From Kosakonia pseudosacchari (GTDB taxonomy: Bacteria; Pseudomonadota; Gammaproteobacteria; Enterobacterales; Enterobacteriaceae), in contig NZ_FXWP01000013.1 of the NCBI RefSeq assembly GCF_900184035.1, forward strand, positions 62,001 to 126,000: a DNA stretch of 64,000 nt, in the 5' to 3' direction. A model generated the notes under the pieces. The model made no database searches. It was not told the origin of the DNA and was given only the letters and a program-made list of their open reading frames with translations. Positions 1-10,127 of the stretch are shown here, in pieces. Numbering within the stretch: position 1 is the first letter of the stretch; each line of letters starts with the position of its first letter. A program made the translations under genes and the position numbers.

Positions 1-1
1 G

Positions 2-634
2 GGGGAGCATGAGCTTTCCATCCTTACCGGAGTTGAGCTGGTTGTCAAACCAGCCGAGACCATCGCCCTGATTGGCGAATCCGGCTCCGGCAAGTCCACC
101 TTATTAGCGATCCTCGCCGGGTTAGATGACGGTAGCAGCGGCGAGGTGAACCTGCTCGGCAAACCGCTGCAAACCATGGATGAAGAGGCGCGTGCGCAAC
201 TGCGCGCACAAAATGTCGGCTTTGTTTTTCAATCTTTTATGCTCATTCCCACGCTGAATGCCCTGGAAAACGTCGAACTCCCGGCATTGCTGCGCGGCGA
301 AAACAGCAATCAAAGCCGCAGTAGCGCGAAAGCGTTACTGGAAGAGTTAGGGCTGGGTAAACGGCTGGATCATCTGCCTGCGCAGCTCTCCGGCGGTGAA
401 CAGCAGCGGGTGGCGCTGGCTCGCGCGTTCAACGGCCGCCCGGCGGTGCTGTTCGCCGATGAACCTACCGGCAATCTCGACAGGCAAACCGGCGACAAGA
501 TCGCTGATTTGCTCTTTTCCATGAATCAACAATACGGCACCACGCTGCTGCTGGTGACGCACGATCCGCAGCTGGCCGCGCGATGCGACCGGCGGTTGCG
601 GCTGGTGAACGGTGAACTGCGGGAGGAAGCATGA
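2..634 (+). CDS. ybbA: YbbA-type ABC transporter ATP-binding protein (5' end outside window)
   Basis: The reading frame is open from the left edge, so the start lies outside the window; 210 residues are visible and about 18 are missing against the usual length near 228. Walker [10 protein letters not shown] is at visible residues 25-33, followed by the signature LSGGEQQR and Walker [13 protein letters not shown], then the H-loop in LLVTHD. This is the MacB/LolD-like class of ATPase that works with a FtsX-type permease. Its stop overlaps the start of the next gene (ATGA), so YbbA and YbbP are translationally coupled. The substrate of YbbAP is not settled by the sequence. Order and identity match the E. 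coli tesA-ybbA-ybbP locus. Confidence 0.95.
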   Translation, partial: GEHELSILTGVELVVKPAETIALIGESGSGKSTLLAILAGLDDGSSGEVNLLGKPLQTMDEEARAQLRAQNVGFVFQSFMLIPTLNALENVELPALLRGENSNQSRSSAKALLEELGLGKRLDHLPAQLSGGEQQRVALARAFNGRPAVLFADEPTGNLDRQTGDKIADLLFSMNQQYGTTLLLVTHDPQLAARCDRRLRLVNGELREEA

Positions 635-3045
635 TAGCCCGTTGGTTCTGGCGCGAATGGCGCTCGCCGTCGCTGCTGATTGTCTGGATGGCGCTCAGCC
701 TGGCGGTTGCTTGTGTGTTGGCGCTCGGCAACATCAGCGATCGCATGGAAAAAGGGCTCAGCCAGCAGAGCCGGGAATTTATGGCGGGCGACAGAGCGTT
801 GCGCAGCTCTCGTGAAATACCCCAGGCGTGGCTGGATGAAGCGCGAAAATCAGGGCTGAGGGTCAGCGAGCAAATCAGTTTTGCCACCATGACCTTTGCC
901 GGGGACACGCCGCAACTCGCCGATGTGAAAGCCGTTGATGACATTTACCCCCTTTATGGCGAGCTGCAAACCAGCCCGCCCGGGTTAAAACCGCAAGCGG
1001 GAACGGTGCTACTGGCACCACGATTAATGGCGCTGCTCAATTTAAAAACCGGGGATTCTATTGATGTGGGTGATGCCACATTACGTATCGCCGGGGAAGT
1101 CGTACAGGAGCCGGATTCAGGCTTTAACCCATTCCAGATGGCGCCGCGCCTGTTAATGAACACTGCCGATGTGGCGAAAACTGGCGCGGTGCAGCCGGGT
1201 AGCCGCGTCAGCTGGCGGGTGAAATTTGGTGGAACGCCCGCGCAGTTAGATGCATACGAAAAATGGTTGCTGCCGCAGTTGAAACCGGAGCACCGCTGGT
1301 ACGGGCTGGAACAGGATGAAGGTGCGCTGGGTAAATCCTTGCAGCGTTCGCAGCAGTTCCTGTTGTTATCTGCCTTATTAACGCTGCTGCTGGCGATAGC
1401 CGCCGTCGCGGTGGCGATGGGGCATTATTGCCGCAGTCGCTACGATCTGGTGGCGGTATTGAAAACCCTTGGCGCGGGCCGGGCGCAATTACGCAAAGTG
1501 ATTGTCGGGCAGTGGTTAATGGTACTGGCGCTATCAGTGGTAACCGGCGGTGTTATCGGGCTGGTGTTCGAAAGCGTATTAATGGTGCTGCTCAAGCCGG
1601 TACTGCCTGCTGCGCTGCCGCCCGCCAGTTTGTGGCCGTGGCTGTGGGCAGTGGGAGCGATGGTGGTGATTTCGCTGCTGGTGGGGTTGCGACCCTATCG
1701 CTTGCTGCTGGCGACGCAGCCGCTGCGCGTGCTGCGACGTGATGCGGTGGCCAATGTCTGGCCTTTGAAATTCTACGTGCCGGTGATCTGCGCGGTGGCC
1801 GTGCTGCTACTCGCCTGGCTGATGGGCGGCAGTATGCTGCTGTGGGCTGTGCTGGCGGGTGCCGTGGTACTGGCCTTGCTGTGCGGTGTGGTGGGCTGGC
1901 TGCTGCTTAATGTGCTCAAACGCCTGACATTTAAGGCGCTACCGTTGCGCCTTGCGGTGAACCGGCTGCTGCGTCAGCCATGGTCAACGTTGAGCCAGCT
2001 TTCGGCGTTTTCACTCTCCTTTATGTTGCTGGCGATGCTGCTGGTGCTGCGCGGCGATCTGCTTAACCGGTGGCAACAGCAGTTGCCGCCGGACAGCCCG
2101 AACTACTTTTTAATCAATATCGCACCGGAACAAGTGACACCGCTGAAAGCGTTTCTTTCGCAGCACCATGTTGACGCCCAGCCATTCTTCCCGATTGCGC
2201 GCGCGAGGATGACGCAAATTAACGGCCAGTCGACGGAGGGCAACCAGGATGAGGCGCTGAATCGCGAACTCAATCTCACCTGGCAGCAGCAGCGCCCGGA
2301 TCACAACCCGGTTACCGCCGGAAGCTGGCCGCCGAAAAACGGGGAGGTCTCTGTTGAAGAGGGGCTGGCGCAGCGGTTAGGCCTGAAGCTGGGCGATTCC
2401 GTGACGTTTATGGGCGATACGCAGGAATTCAGCGCCACCATCAGCAGCCTGCGGAAAGTGGACTGGGAAAGCATGCGGCCAAACTTCTTCTTTATCTTCC
2501 CTGCGGGAGCGCTGGACGGCCAGCCGCAGAGTTGGCTCACCAGTTTCCGCTGGCAAAATGGCAACGGCATGTTAACGCAACTGAACCGGGAGTTTCCGAC
2601 CATCAGCCTGCTGGATATTGGCGCGATTTTAAAACAGGTCGGTCAGGTGCTTGAGCAGGTAAGCCGGGCGCTGGAAGTGATGGTGGTGCTGGTCACCGCC
2701 TGCGGCGTGTTGCTGCTGCTGGCGCAGGTACAAGTTGGTATGCGTCAGCGTCACCAGGAGCTGGTGGTTTACCGCACGCTTGGCGCGGGCAAGCGGCTGC
2801 TACGAACCACGTTGTGGTGTGAATTCGCACTGCTGGGGCTGGTTTCCGGGCTGGTCGCGGCGATGGGCGCGGAAACCGCGCTGGCGGTGCTGCAAACCCG
2901 CGTCTTTGACTTTCCGTGGGAGCCGGACTGGCGGTTGTGGATTACGCTACCATTGTGCGGCGCACTGCTGCTTTCGCTGTGTGGCGGCTGGCTTGGCGCA
3001 CGGTTGCTTAAAGGAAAAGCACTGTTTCGTCAATTCAGTAATTAA
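631..3045 (+). CDS. ybbP: YbbP, FtsX/MacB-type ABC permease
   Basis: This is an 804-residue inner-membrane permease, the same length as E. coli YbbP. A TM helix near residues 10-30 is followed by a long periplasmic domain. A cluster of TM helices lies at about 240-430 and a second FtsX unit at about 455-800, including a second periplasmic domain. The motif VYRTLGAGKRLLR near residue 710 is the cytoplasmic coupling segment seen in FtsX permeases, and a degenerate repeat (VLKTLGAGRAQLRK) lies near residue 275. It partners the overlapping ATPase YbbA, and the pair is expected to act on periplasmic or lipid-linked substrates rather than to import. Confidence 0.95.
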   Translation: MIARWFWREWRSPSLLIVWMALSLAVACVLALGNISDRMEKGLSQQSREFMAGDRALRSSREIPQAWLDEARKSGLRVSEQISFATMTFAGDTPQLADVKAVDDIYPLYGELQTSPPGLKPQAGTVLLAPRLMALLNLKTGDSIDVGDATLRIAGEVVQEPDSGFNPFQMAPRLLMNTADVAKTGAVQPGSRVSWRVKFGGTPAQLDAYEKWLLPQLKPEHRWYGLEQDEGALGKSLQRSQQFLLLSALLTLLLAIAAVAVAMGHYCRSRYDLVAVLKTLGAGRAQLRKVIVGQWLMVLALSVVTGGVIGLVFESVLMVLLKPVLPAALPPASLWPWLWAVGAMVVISLLVGLRPYRLLLATQPLRVLRRDAVANVWPLKFYVPVICAVAVLLLAWLMGGSMLLWAVLAGAVVLALLCGVVGWLLLNVLKRLTFKALPLRLAVNRLLRQPWSTLSQLSAFSLSFMLLAMLLVLRGDLLNRWQQQLPPDSPNYFLINIAPEQVTPLKAFLSQHHVDAQPFFPIARARMTQINGQSTEGNQDEALNRELNLTWQQQRPDHNPVTAGSWPPKNGEVSVEEGLAQRLGLKLGDSVTFMGDTQEFSATISSLRKVDWESMRPNFFFIFPAGALDGQPQSWLTSFRWQNGNGMLTQLNREFPTISLLDIGAILKQVGQVLEQVSRALEVMVVLVTACGVLLLLAQVQVGMRQRHQELVVYRTLGAGKRLLRTTLWCEFALLGLVSGLVAAMGAETALAVLQTRVFDFPWEPDWRLWITLPLCGALLLSLCGGWLGARLLKGKALFRQFSN

Positions 3046-3243
3046 TCCCTTCATCAATATTGGCTCAACGAAACGCATGCCGATAATTCTATCGGTGTGC
3101 GTCTGTTTCAAAGTGTAAAAGTTCCCCTGGCAATTGTTTACCAGCACAAAACAACAAAAAAACCCCACCAAATAGAAGCTTTTAGACGTTAATATTCCGC
3201 CGCTAGTAACTTACTAGTGGTGTCTATCCATCAAGGAAAAACC

Positions 3244-4389
3244 ATGAAAATAAAAACAACCGCTCTGGCGACAGCCATCGGCGCAGCAGTGGCATTGACG
3301 TCTTTCGCAACTCAGGCGGAAATTACGGTACTTAAGCAAGATCCGCAGGCCGGTAATCCGTTAAGCCGCCTGAACTTCACCGTTGGTGGTTCTATTCGTC
3401 CGCAATTCGATAACATGATGGGCGACGGTGACAAAGGCTCCTTCAAGCGTAATGGTTACGACGGTGGGACCCGTTTCCGTTTCGCGACCGATTACTACCT
3501 GTTCGATGATATTAGCTGGGTTAACTACTACGAACTGGGTGTGAACATTCCGGCGCTGTTCGACTGGGATAACCACTATGCAGACGGCGCGCATAACACC
3601 ACTCGCCGCATGCTCTACACCGGTCTGAAAAGCAAGACCTGGGGTACCATGACCTTCGGTCAGCAGAACAGCGTGTACTACGACGTAGTTGGCGCGAAAA
3701 CCGATATCTGGGATTACGACATGAAAGCCCAGGCTTCCGGTAACGGTATCAACGGCGATTACGACGGTTCTTACCGTTCACGTAAGATGCTGAAATATAA
3801 GAACAGCTTCGGTGATGCTGATATCTATGCATCTTACCTGTTCTCTGATAACGATCTGCTGCGTGGCAATGGCCTGCGTTACAAACGTAAAGGCGGCGGT
3901 TCTCTGGGCGTGGATTACCACATTGCCAAAGACCTGACATGGGGTACGGCGTGGAACTACACCCAGGCCGACATGCGTAACGTCAACACTGGCGGCACCG
4001 AGACTTACAGCCAGAATATTTATGGCACCGCGCTGAGCTGGACGCCGGATAACTGGACCTTCTCCTTCGGCGGTGGCTGGTACGAAAACTTCCTCACTAC
4101 TGGTCAGAAAAATATTCACGACTACTTCGCGGGCGACGCGTGGGGTATTGAATACTTTGCCGGATACAAAATCCCGGTTGGACAGTACGCGCTTAAATAC
4201 GTACAGCCGTACGTAATGGGTGACCGTCTGCAATACACCACCGGTCGTGATTACCAGCGTATTGATAACGGTGTGGGTGTGACCTTCCAGCTGGATTACG
4301 GTTTCCGTGTCGATTACGAACACGTATTCACCAGCAGCACCGACGATCTGGGCGACATGAACATCGTTCGTCTGCGTTACGACTTCTAA
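3244..4389 (+). CDS. Outer-membrane porin, beta-barrel
   Basis: The protein has 381 residues from ATG 3244, which has AAGGAAA just upstream; an in-frame start at 3217 would only add residues before the signal peptide. The signal peptide is MKIKTTALATAIGAAVALTSFATQA, with cleavage expected after TQA. The mature protein alternates aromatic and polar residues (for example FRFATDYYLFDDISWVNYYELG) and ends in LRYDF; the C-terminal Phe is the BAM recognition residue. I cannot assign the substrate. It sits between ybbP and a MetNIQ-type transporter, a position empty of such genes in E. coli K-12, so it may be accessory. Other possibilities are a KdgM-unrelated sugar or oligosaccharide porin. Confidence 0.85.
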   Translation: MKIKTTALATAIGAAVALTSFATQAEITVLKQDPQAGNPLSRLNFTVGGSIRPQFDNMMGDGDKGSFKRNGYDGGTRFRFATDYYLFDDISWVNYYELGVNIPALFDWDNHYADGAHNTTRRMLYTGLKSKTWGTMTFGQQNSVYYDVVGAKTDIWDYDMKAQASGNGINGDYDGSYRSRKMLKYKNSFGDADIYASYLFSDNDLLRGNGLRYKRKGGGSLGVDYHIAKDLTWGTAWNYTQADMRNVNTGGTETYSQNIYGTALSWTPDNWTFSFGGGWYENFLTTGQKNIHDYFAGDAWGIEYFAGYKIPVGQYALKYVQPYVMGDRLQYTTGRDYQRIDNGVGVTFQLDYGFRVDYEHVFTSSTDDLGDMNIVRLRYDF

Positions 4390-4402
4390 AAAGTCTGTAT
4401 TC

Positions 4403-4501
4403 GCCGGGTTTAATGCTTCGCTTAAATCCGGCAATGCTTAGCAATTAATAGCATAACGAGAAGCCGGAAAACCCATTAAGGGCAGGGCTTTTCGTTATGC
4501 T
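4403..4501 (+). terminator. Two hairpins after the porin gene
   Basis: The 3' region of the porin holds two inverted repeats. The first, 4403-4433, pairs GCCGGgTTTAA with TTAAATCCGGC. The second, about 4451-4501, pairs GCATAACGAgAAGCC with GGGCTTTTCGTTATGC. Neither is followed by a long T run, so they may stabilise the mRNA end or terminate weakly. The rest of 4502-4690 is the presumed promoter region of the next operon; I see no certain site in it. Confidence 0.4.
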
Positions 4502-4690
4502 TCATCGCCTTACCCCGCAAAGATCTCCCCGCCATTCAGTGACATAGTTCACAGCATGTTGAATATATTTCAATTACCGCTGCGCTGTGTTTATGCCATC
4601 TTATTCAGCAGTCTTATCAATCAGGTGAAAATGGAACGCGCCGCACTGTACGTCGCGTCACACAGCAGCTCAACTCGTTAGGGAGAATTT

Positions 4691-5527
4691 ATGGGACGTC
4701 GTCTCAGCTTACGCGCGACCTTCGGCGCATTACTTCTGGCCTGCGGCTTACCGTTTGCTCACGCGAGCAGCGATCCGCACACCATCGTTTTCGGCGTCGC
4801 GCCTGGGCCATACGGCGATATGGTGAAACAGGCGATTGCGCCGTCGTTAAAAGAGAAAGGTTATAAAGTGGTGGTGCGTGAATTTAGCGATTACGTACAG
4901 CCGAATATGGCGCTGGCGAATGGCAGTATTGATGCCAACCTGTTCCAGCACAGCCTTTATTTTGACAAATTCACGGCCGATAAAGGCCTGAAATTAACCA
5001 AGCTGATTACCGTGCCGACGGCGGGTATGGGCTTTTATTCACGCAAAATCAAAAGCCTGGATGAACTGAAAAAGGGCGATATCGTTACGCTCTCCAACGA
5101 CCCGACCAATCTGGCGCGCGGGCTGCGTTTCCTGCAATCGCTGGATCTTATCACTATCAAAGCGAATATCGACCCGACCAAAGCCTCCGAGCGTGATATC
5201 GCCAGCAACCCGAAAGGGCTGGTGTTTAAACCGCTGGAAGCGGCGCAGCTGCCGCGCACGCTGGATGGCGTGACCGCCTCACTGGTCAATGGCAACTTTG
5301 CCATTGCCGCCGGGCTGAAACTCTCCTCTGCGCTCAAACAAGAGCATCTGGATGAGAACCTGAAAAATATCGTTGCGGTGCGTACGGAAGATGCCGACAA
5401 ACCGTTCGCGAAGGATATTGTCGGGGTGGTGAAATCGCCGGCTTACCGCGCGGTAATTGACGATCCAAACAATGTTTACGCGGCGTTCCAGAAACCAGAC
5501 TGGATGCAGAGCGCGGATAAAAAATAA
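4691..5527 (+). CDS. metQ: MetQ/NlpA-family substrate-binding protein
   Basis: This 278-residue exported binding protein is of the NlpA/MetQ family. The family core is clear: VFGVAPGPYGDMVKQ, the DANLFQH segment of the ligand cleft, and ITVPTAGMGFYS. The N-terminus carries a signal peptide with a possible lipobox LLAC (Cys18), but a type-I cleavage site AHA/SS also follows, so lipidation is likely but not certain. GGGAGA precedes the start. The order here is Q-N-I, unlike metNIQ. This is probably a second copy of the system, because the canonical metNIQ operon lies elsewhere in enterobacteria. The substrate could be D/L-methionine or another sulfur or amino-acid compound. Confidence 0.85.
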   Translation: MGRRLSLRATFGALLLACGLPFAHASSDPHTIVFGVAPGPYGDMVKQAIAPSLKEKGYKVVVREFSDYVQPNMALANGSIDANLFQHSLYFDKFTADKGLKLTKLITVPTAGMGFYSRKIKSLDELKKGDIVTLSNDPTNLARGLRFLQSLDLITIKANIDPTKASERDIASNPKGLVFKPLEAAQLPRTLDGVTASLVNGNFAIAAGLKLSSALKQEHLDENLKNIVAVRTEDADKPFAKDIVGVVKSPAYRAVIDDPNNVYAAFQKPDWMQSADKK

Positions 5528-5546
5528 CACTCCGGCTGAGTTGACG

Positions 5547-5570
5547 GGCAGGCTGCGGCCTGCCTTTTGT
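5547..5570 (+). terminator. Intercistronic terminator-like hairpin between metQ and metN
   Basis: A perfect 7-bp stem GGCAGGC/GCCTGCC with tetraloop TGCG is followed by TTTTGT. It lies 20 bases after the metQ stop and 15 bases before the metN start. It probably attenuates read-through, so that more binding protein than transporter is made. Confidence 0.6.
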
Positions 5571-5584
5571 CGTTTGAGGTTTGC

Positions 5585-6607
5585 ATGATTGAAATAGAAA
5601 AAGTGTGCGTGGATTTCCCCGCAGCGCGCGGCAGTACGACTACAACCCGGGCGGTAGACGATGTCTCGCTGCGCATTGCGCCGGGTGAGATCTTCGGCAT
5701 TGTGGGCACCAGCGGTGCGGGCAAAAGTACGCTGCTGCGCACGCTAAATGCGCTGCAACGCCCAAGCCAGGGTAACGTCAAAATCAATGGGGTGGCTATT
5801 TCGGCGCTGGAAGGCATCACCTTACGTAAAGCGCGTCAGCGTATTGGCATGATTTTCCAGCACTTCAACCTGATGCATACTCGTACCGTGGCGCAAAATG
5901 TGGCCTTCAGCCTGAAAGCGGCGGGATGGGAGCGCAGTAAAATCGCTCCGCGCGTGACCGAGATCCTTGAACTGGTGGGGTTAAGCGATAAAGCCAGCCG
6001 TTACCCGGTGCAATTAAGTGGCGGGCAGAAGCAGCGGGTCGGTATTGCGCGCGCCATCGCTAATCACCCGGATGTGTTGCTGTGTGATGAGCCGACCTCG
6101 GCGCTGGATCTGGAAACCTCCGCCACCATTCTCGCCCTGCTCAAGCAGATCAATGAACAACTGGGGATCACCATTGTGCTGATCACCCACGAGATGAACG
6201 TGATCAAATCGATCTGCGATCGGGTGGCGGTGATGTCCGGCGGTAAAGTGGTGGAGGAGGGCGATGTGTTTGATGTTTTTGCCCATCCGCAACACGCCTT
6301 CACCCGGCAACTGGTGTCACATACATTGAATCTGACCTTGCCGGAGCGTTTGCAGCAGCATCTTCCGGGGCAGTTATTAAAAATCCTGTTTATTGGCGAC
6401 TCCGCCGAGCAACCGGTGCTCTCCGACGCAGCGGTGAAGTTTGGCGTCGCGGTGAATATTCTGCACGGCAAAATCGAATACATCGGTGAGCGCGCGCTGG
6501 GCATTCTGGTGGTGCAACTGACCTCGGCGGAAAACCCGGCGGCAGTGAGTGACGCCGTGGACTATATTCGCAACCGTACTGCGCAGGTGGAGGTGATCCA
6601 TGGATGA
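5585..6607 (+). CDS. metN: MetN-type ABC transporter ATPase with NIL domain
   Basis: The protein has 340 residues from ATG 5585 (GAGG 7 bases upstream); a TTG start at 5567 would fall in the terminator-like T run and is less likely. Walker A is GTSGAGKST, the signature is LSGGQKQR, and Walker B is VLLCDEPTSALD. The last ~80 residues (from about LLKILFIG) form the NIL/ACT-like regulatory domain typical of MetN, which binds methionine and inhibits transport. It overlaps the next gene by 8 bases. Together with the preceding binding protein and following permease it forms a complete importer. Confidence 0.92.
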   Translation: MIEIEKVCVDFPAARGSTTTTRAVDDVSLRIAPGEIFGIVGTSGAGKSTLLRTLNALQRPSQGNVKINGVAISALEGITLRKARQRIGMIFQHFNLMHTRTVAQNVAFSLKAAGWERSKIAPRVTEILELVGLSDKASRYPVQLSGGQKQRVGIARAIANHPDVLLCDEPTSALDLETSATILALLKQINEQLGITIVLITHEMNVIKSICDRVAVMSGGKVVEEGDVFDVFAHPQHAFTRQLVSHTLNLTLPERLQQHLPGQLLKILFIGDSAEQPVLSDAAVKFGVAVNILHGKIEYIGERALGILVVQLTSAENPAAVSDAVDYIRNRTAQVEVIHG

Positions 6608-7259
6608 TTTACTGGCCGATCTGAGCCTCGCCTTTGGCGAAACCTTCCAGATGTTAAGTATCTCGACGGTGCTGGCGATTGTCGGCGGTTTGCCGCTCGG
6701 TTTCCTGATTTTCGTGACTGATCGGCATCTGTTCTGGCAAAACCGCTCTGTGTATCTGGTGAGCACGGTGCTGGTGAACATTATTCGCTCGGTGCCGTTT
6801 GTTATTCTGCTGGTGCTTTTGCTGCCCATTACGCAGTTTTTACTCGGCAATACCATTGGGCCGATTGCCGCATCTGTGCCGCTCTCTGTCGCGGCGATTG
6901 CCTTTTATGCGCGGCTGGTCGATAGCGCCCTGCGCGAAGTGGATAAAGGCATTATTGAAGCGGCGGAAGCCTTTGGTGCCAGTCCGCTGCGCATTATCTG
7001 TACGGTACTGCTGCCGGAAGCCAGCGCGGGTCTGCTGCGCGGCCTGACTATTACGCTCGTCAGCCTGATTGGGTATTCAGCGATGGCCGGGATTGTTGGC
7101 GGTGGTGGTGTGGGCGATCTGGCGATCCGCTACGGCTATTACCGTTATGAAACCCAGGTAATGATCGTAACGGTTATCGCGCTGATTATTCTGGTGCAGA
7201 TAGTCCAGGTACTGGGGGACTGGCTGGCAAAACGCGCCGATAAACGCGATCGCCATTAA
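6600..7259 (+). CDS. metI: MetI-type ABC transporter permease
   Basis: The 219-residue inner-membrane permease has about five TM helices. The family segment [22 protein letters not shown] is the EAA coupling motif that docks to MetN. The N-terminus ([34 protein letters not shown]) resembles MetI. The start overlaps metN by 8 bases. Its stop codon overlaps the stop of the convergent selU gene: the TTAA at 7256-7259 supplies both stop codons, so no spacer separates the two convergent genes. Confidence 0.92.
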   Translation: MDDLLADLSLAFGETFQMLSISTVLAIVGGLPLGFLIFVTDRHLFWQNRSVYLVSTVLVNIIRSVPFVILLVLLLPITQFLLGNTIGPIAASVPLSVAAIAFYARLVDSALREVDKGIIEAAEAFGASPLRIICTVLLPEASAGLLRGLTITLVSLIGYSAMAGIVGGGGVGDLAIRYGYYRYETQVMIVTVIALIILVQIVQVLGDWLAKRADKRDRH

Positions 7260-8335
7260 GGATTGTGTGCCGCCAGCCAGGCTGCTACTTCTGTAAACGT
7301 GCCGCGAAAGCGAATGGCTTTCGCGCGCTTCTCAAGCTGGTAGCGGTACATCGGATCGTAGTACTCCTCCAGCAGCGGCACGAGCCACGCGAAGTGTTCC
7401 TCGGTACTGCCGCTGCGCTGCTGCTGGCCCAGCGCGTTTTCCAGGTGCCGCGTTAATTCCGCATAGCGCTGTAACCCCAGACGGCGGCGAATGGCAAAAA
7501 GCCCGTGGCGCAGATATTCCGCATATTGCCGCCAGCCTTCTTCCTCACCGTCGCGGGTGATAAACGCCGCGTGCATCGCGACGAAATAGTCGACGCGCAA
7601 ACGCTCCAGGCGTTGTGCAAAGGGATCGTCCACCACCACCAGCGGCGATTGCGCCATTCTCGTGCGTACTACCTCTGGCAGGTGGTTCGCCCCAATCGCG
7701 GCGCTTTCGTCTTCCAGTAGCCAGAACGCGGGCGTCACTTTCAGTAATGCCGCCGCTAGCTGGTTTTCGAAGCTGGCCTGTGAACGCTGCGGTTGTAACG
7801 TCCGGCCAAACGAGGAACCGCGATGCCGGGCGAGGCCTTCAAGATCGATGCCGTTACGCTGCGAACGCACCAGCAACGTTTTGCCACTCCCGGTGCAGCC
7901 ACCCACCAGCAGCGCCGGGCGTTGCATCTGTTGTTGTGTGGCTTCTATCGCGGACTGGCGCAGCGCTTTATAACCACCGACCACCAGCGGATAGTGAACC
8001 TGGCTTTCACGTAACCATTGCTGAACGATATGCGAACGCTGACCGCCGCGGGCGCAACAAAGGTAACCCTGCGGATATTGCGCGCAGGCTTGCCGCCATG
8101 CTTCGATGCGTTGTTCACGGGTTTCGCCACTGACCAGTTGATGACCCAGACGAAGCGCGGCTTCTGCCCCTTCGCGTTTATAGCAGGTGCCCACAGCCGC
8201 ACGTTCGCGGTCGTTCATTAAGGGCAGATTGATGGCGGCGGGCATGGCACCTTTGGCGAACTCAACCGGTGCGCGAACATCAATAAGAGGCGTTTCATCC
8301 CGCAGGAGGGCGAGATAATCCGTGGCGTCGTTCAT
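7256..8335 (-). CDS. selU: tRNA 2-selenouridine/geranyl-2-thiouridine synthase (SelU/MnmH/YbbB)
   Basis: The protein has 359 residues from ATG 8335; in-frame codons further upstream would extend into the purK spacer. The N-terminal rhodanese domain contains the catalytic loop [10 protein letters not shown], whose cysteine corresponds to Cys97 of the E. coli enzyme. The C-terminal P-loop domain has GGCTGSGKT at about residue 146. It replaces sulfur by selenium at the wobble 2-thiouridine of Lys, Glu and Gln tRNAs through a geranylated intermediate. A GGAAG ribosome site lies 5 bases upstream. The position next to purK matches ybbB of E. coli. Confidence 0.95.
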   Translation of the reverse strand: MNDATDYLALLRDETPLIDVRAPVEFAKGAMPAAINLPLMNDRERAAVGTCYKREGAEAALRLGHQLVSGETREQRIEAWRQACAQYPQGYLCCARGGQRSHIVQQWLRESQVHYPLVVGGYKALRQSAIEATQQQMQRPALLVGGCTGSGKTLLVRSQRNGIDLEGLARHRGSSFGRTLQPQRSQASFENQLAAALLKVTPAFWLLEDESAAIGANHLPEVVRTRMAQSPLVVVDDPFAQRLERLRVDYFVAMHAAFITRDGEEEGWRQYAEYLRHGLFAIRRRLGLQRYAELTRHLENALGQQQRSGSTEEHFAWLVPLLEEYYDPMYRYQLEKRAKAIRFRGTFTEVAAWLAAHNP

Positions 8336-8425
8336 TGGGCTTCCTTCTGCAAAACGCTGGTGGTAACCCCACCAGCGTGCAGATTTTACGCCCCGAACAG
8401 GGGAGATCAATTCCCCGGCGGGAGA

Positions 8426-9493
8426 TTACTGCAGTTTTGACTGCGCCCAGGCAATGCCGCTCGCGTACTCCGGCGGCAACAGCGGCACCAGCGCTTCCAG
8501 CGTGGCGCTCAGACGGGCGGTGTCATCATCGTTCAGGTTCAAATGACCCACTTTGCGCCCCGGACGCACCTCTTTGTCATACCAGTGCAGGTGTACCAGC
8601 GGCAGCTTTAACCAGTCATAGTTCAGATCGCTGCCAATCAGGTTGATCATCACCGACGGGCTGTTAACCACTGGCGGCGGCAACGGCAGATCCACCACCG
8701 CACGCAGATGCAGTTCAAACTGGCTGATAGACGCGCCATTCTGCGTCCAGTGGCCGCTGTTATGCACGCGCGGCGCCAGTTCGTTAATCAGTAACCCGCC
8801 CGGCGTGACGAAGCACTCCATCGCCATCACGCCGACGTAGTTCAGCTCATGCATGATGGCAGAAAGCATGTTTTCCGCCTGCTGTTGCTGGGCGGCGTTA
8901 GCCTGCGGGAAAACCACGCTGGTACGCAAAATGCCATCCTGATGCAGATTGTGCGTCAGCGGGTAGAAAACGGTGCTGCCATCACGCGCGCGCGCGCCGA
9001 CCAGCGACACTTCACCGGAAAAATTGATGCCCTGTTCAACAATGCACTCGCCGTAGCAGTCGTCCGGCAACTGATCCGTTTCGCCTGCGCGTAAACGCCA
9101 CTGCCCGCGACCGTCATAGCCCCCCACGCGGCGCTTAACAATCGCCAGTTCCCCCAGGCGGGAAAACACGGCAGGCCATTCGCTTTTATCCGCCAGCAAC
9201 TGCCACGGCGCGGTAGCCAGTTCGAGGTTGTCGAATAACTGTTTTTGCGTCAGGCGATCGGCAATGATCGGAAACACATCGCGGTTAACAAACGCCGGGT
9301 GACGCGCCAGTTCGCGCGTTAACGCCGTTTCTGGCCAGCGTTCGATTTCGGCGGTGATTACACTTTGCTGAAAGGGAACGGATTCCGGGGCGTCGTCCAG
9401 CCCGACAGGCCAGACCGCAATGCTGAGCGGTTCACCGGCCTGGCGCAACATCCGGCCAAGCTGACCGTTGCCTAATACACAAACCTGTTTCAT
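8426..9493 (-). CDS. purK: N5-carboxyaminoimidazole ribonucleotide synthase PurK
   Basis: This 355-residue ATP-grasp enzyme starts [23 protein letters not shown], the nucleotide-binding beginning of PurK. It carboxylates AIR to N5-CAIR with ATP and bicarbonate in purine synthesis. The ATP-grasp core is visible ([44 protein letters not shown]). Its ATG overlaps the purE stop (ATGA type overlap), so purE and purK are coupled; the product of PurK is handed to PurE. Confidence 0.97.
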   Translation of the reverse strand: MKQVCVLGNGQLGRMLRQAGEPLSIAVWPVGLDDAPESVPFQQSVITAEIERWPETALTRELARHPAFVNRDVFPIIADRLTQKQLFDNLELATAPWQLLADKSEWPAVFSRLGELAIVKRRVGGYDGRGQWRLRAGETDQLPDDCYGECIVEQGINFSGEVSLVGARARDGSTVFYPLTHNLHQDGILRTSVVFPQANAAQQQQAENMLSAIMHELNYVGVMAMECFVTPGGLLINELAPRVHNSGHWTQNGASISQFELHLRAVVDLPLPPPVVNSPSVMINLIGSDLNYDWLKLPLVHLHWYDKEVRPGRKVGHLNLNDDDTARLSATLEALVPLLPPEYASGIAWAQSKLQ

Positions 9494-9999
9494 GCTGCGC
9501 CTCTCGGATCCGGGTTATCCAGCACCTCGTCCGTTTGTGATTGACGCCAGGCCGCCAGACGCTGGTGCAGTTGCGCATCATGCTGCGCCAGGATCTGCGC
9601 TGCCAGCAGCGCGGCGTTGGCCGCACCGGCTTTGCCAATCGCCAGCGTTCCCACCGGAATGCCGCGCGGCATCTGCACGATAGAGTAAAGGCTGTCCACA
9701 CCGCTTAACGCCGCGCTTTGTACCGGCACACCCAGCACCGGCACCAGTGTTTTCGCCGCGATCATGCCCGGCAGATGCGCCGCGCCACCGGCACCGGCAA
9801 TAATTACCTGAAAACCGTTTTGTTCCGCGCTTTCGGCGAAGCTAAACAGTTTATCCGGGGTGCGGTGTGCGGAGACGATTTCAACATGGTGCGGAACGTT
9901 CAGGGTATCGAGGATTTCTGCGGCGAATTGCATGGTGGCCCAGTCGCTTTTCGAGCCCATAACAATGGCGATGCGCGCCGGTTGGTTGCTTGAAGACAT
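9490..9999 (-). CDS. purE: N5-carboxyaminoimidazole ribonucleotide mutase PurE
   Basis: The protein has 169 residues from ATG 9999, which gives the E. coli length; a TTG three codons upstream is too near the AGGAG to be used. Class I PurE motifs are present: [10 protein letters not shown] at the N-terminus, SAHRTPD (catalytic His), and AGAAHLPGM-type loop [14 protein letters not shown]. It converts N5-CAIR to CAIR in purine biosynthesis. First gene of the purEK operon, with a PurR operator upstream. Confidence 0.97.
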   Translation of the reverse strand: MSSSNQPARIAIVMGSKSDWATMQFAAEILDTLNVPHHVEIVSAHRTPDKLFSFAESAEQNGFQVIIAGAGGAAHLPGMIAAKTLVPVLGVPVQSAALSGVDSLYSIVQMPRGIPVGTLAIGKAGAANAALLAAQILAQHDAQLHQRLAAWRQSQTDEVLDNPDPRGAA

Positions 10000-10070
10000 A
10001 CGTCTCAAAACTCCTGTGGGTGTGCTTCAGACTACATAAGAGGGCACAGAGAATAGCATGTAAAACGGGC

Positions 10071-10087
10071 AAGGAAAACGGTTGCGT
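10071..10087 (-). promoter_or_regulatory. PurR operator upstream of purEK
   Basis: On the minus strand the site reads ACGCAACCGTTTTCCTT, which fits the PurR consensus ACGCAAACGTTTNCNT with one change in the left half. It lies 72 bases upstream of the purE start, as in E. coli purEK, where PurR with hypoxanthine or guanine represses transcription. Confidence 0.85.
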
Positions 10088-10127
10088 AGCGATGTTTCGC
10101 GCGTTTGACGCCTGTTCGCAAGCGTAT

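Noticed and set aside
4691-4710. MetJ box (AGACGTCT) near the metQ start
   Set aside because: Only GGACGTCGTCTC-like bases are present, inside the coding start, without a second met box.
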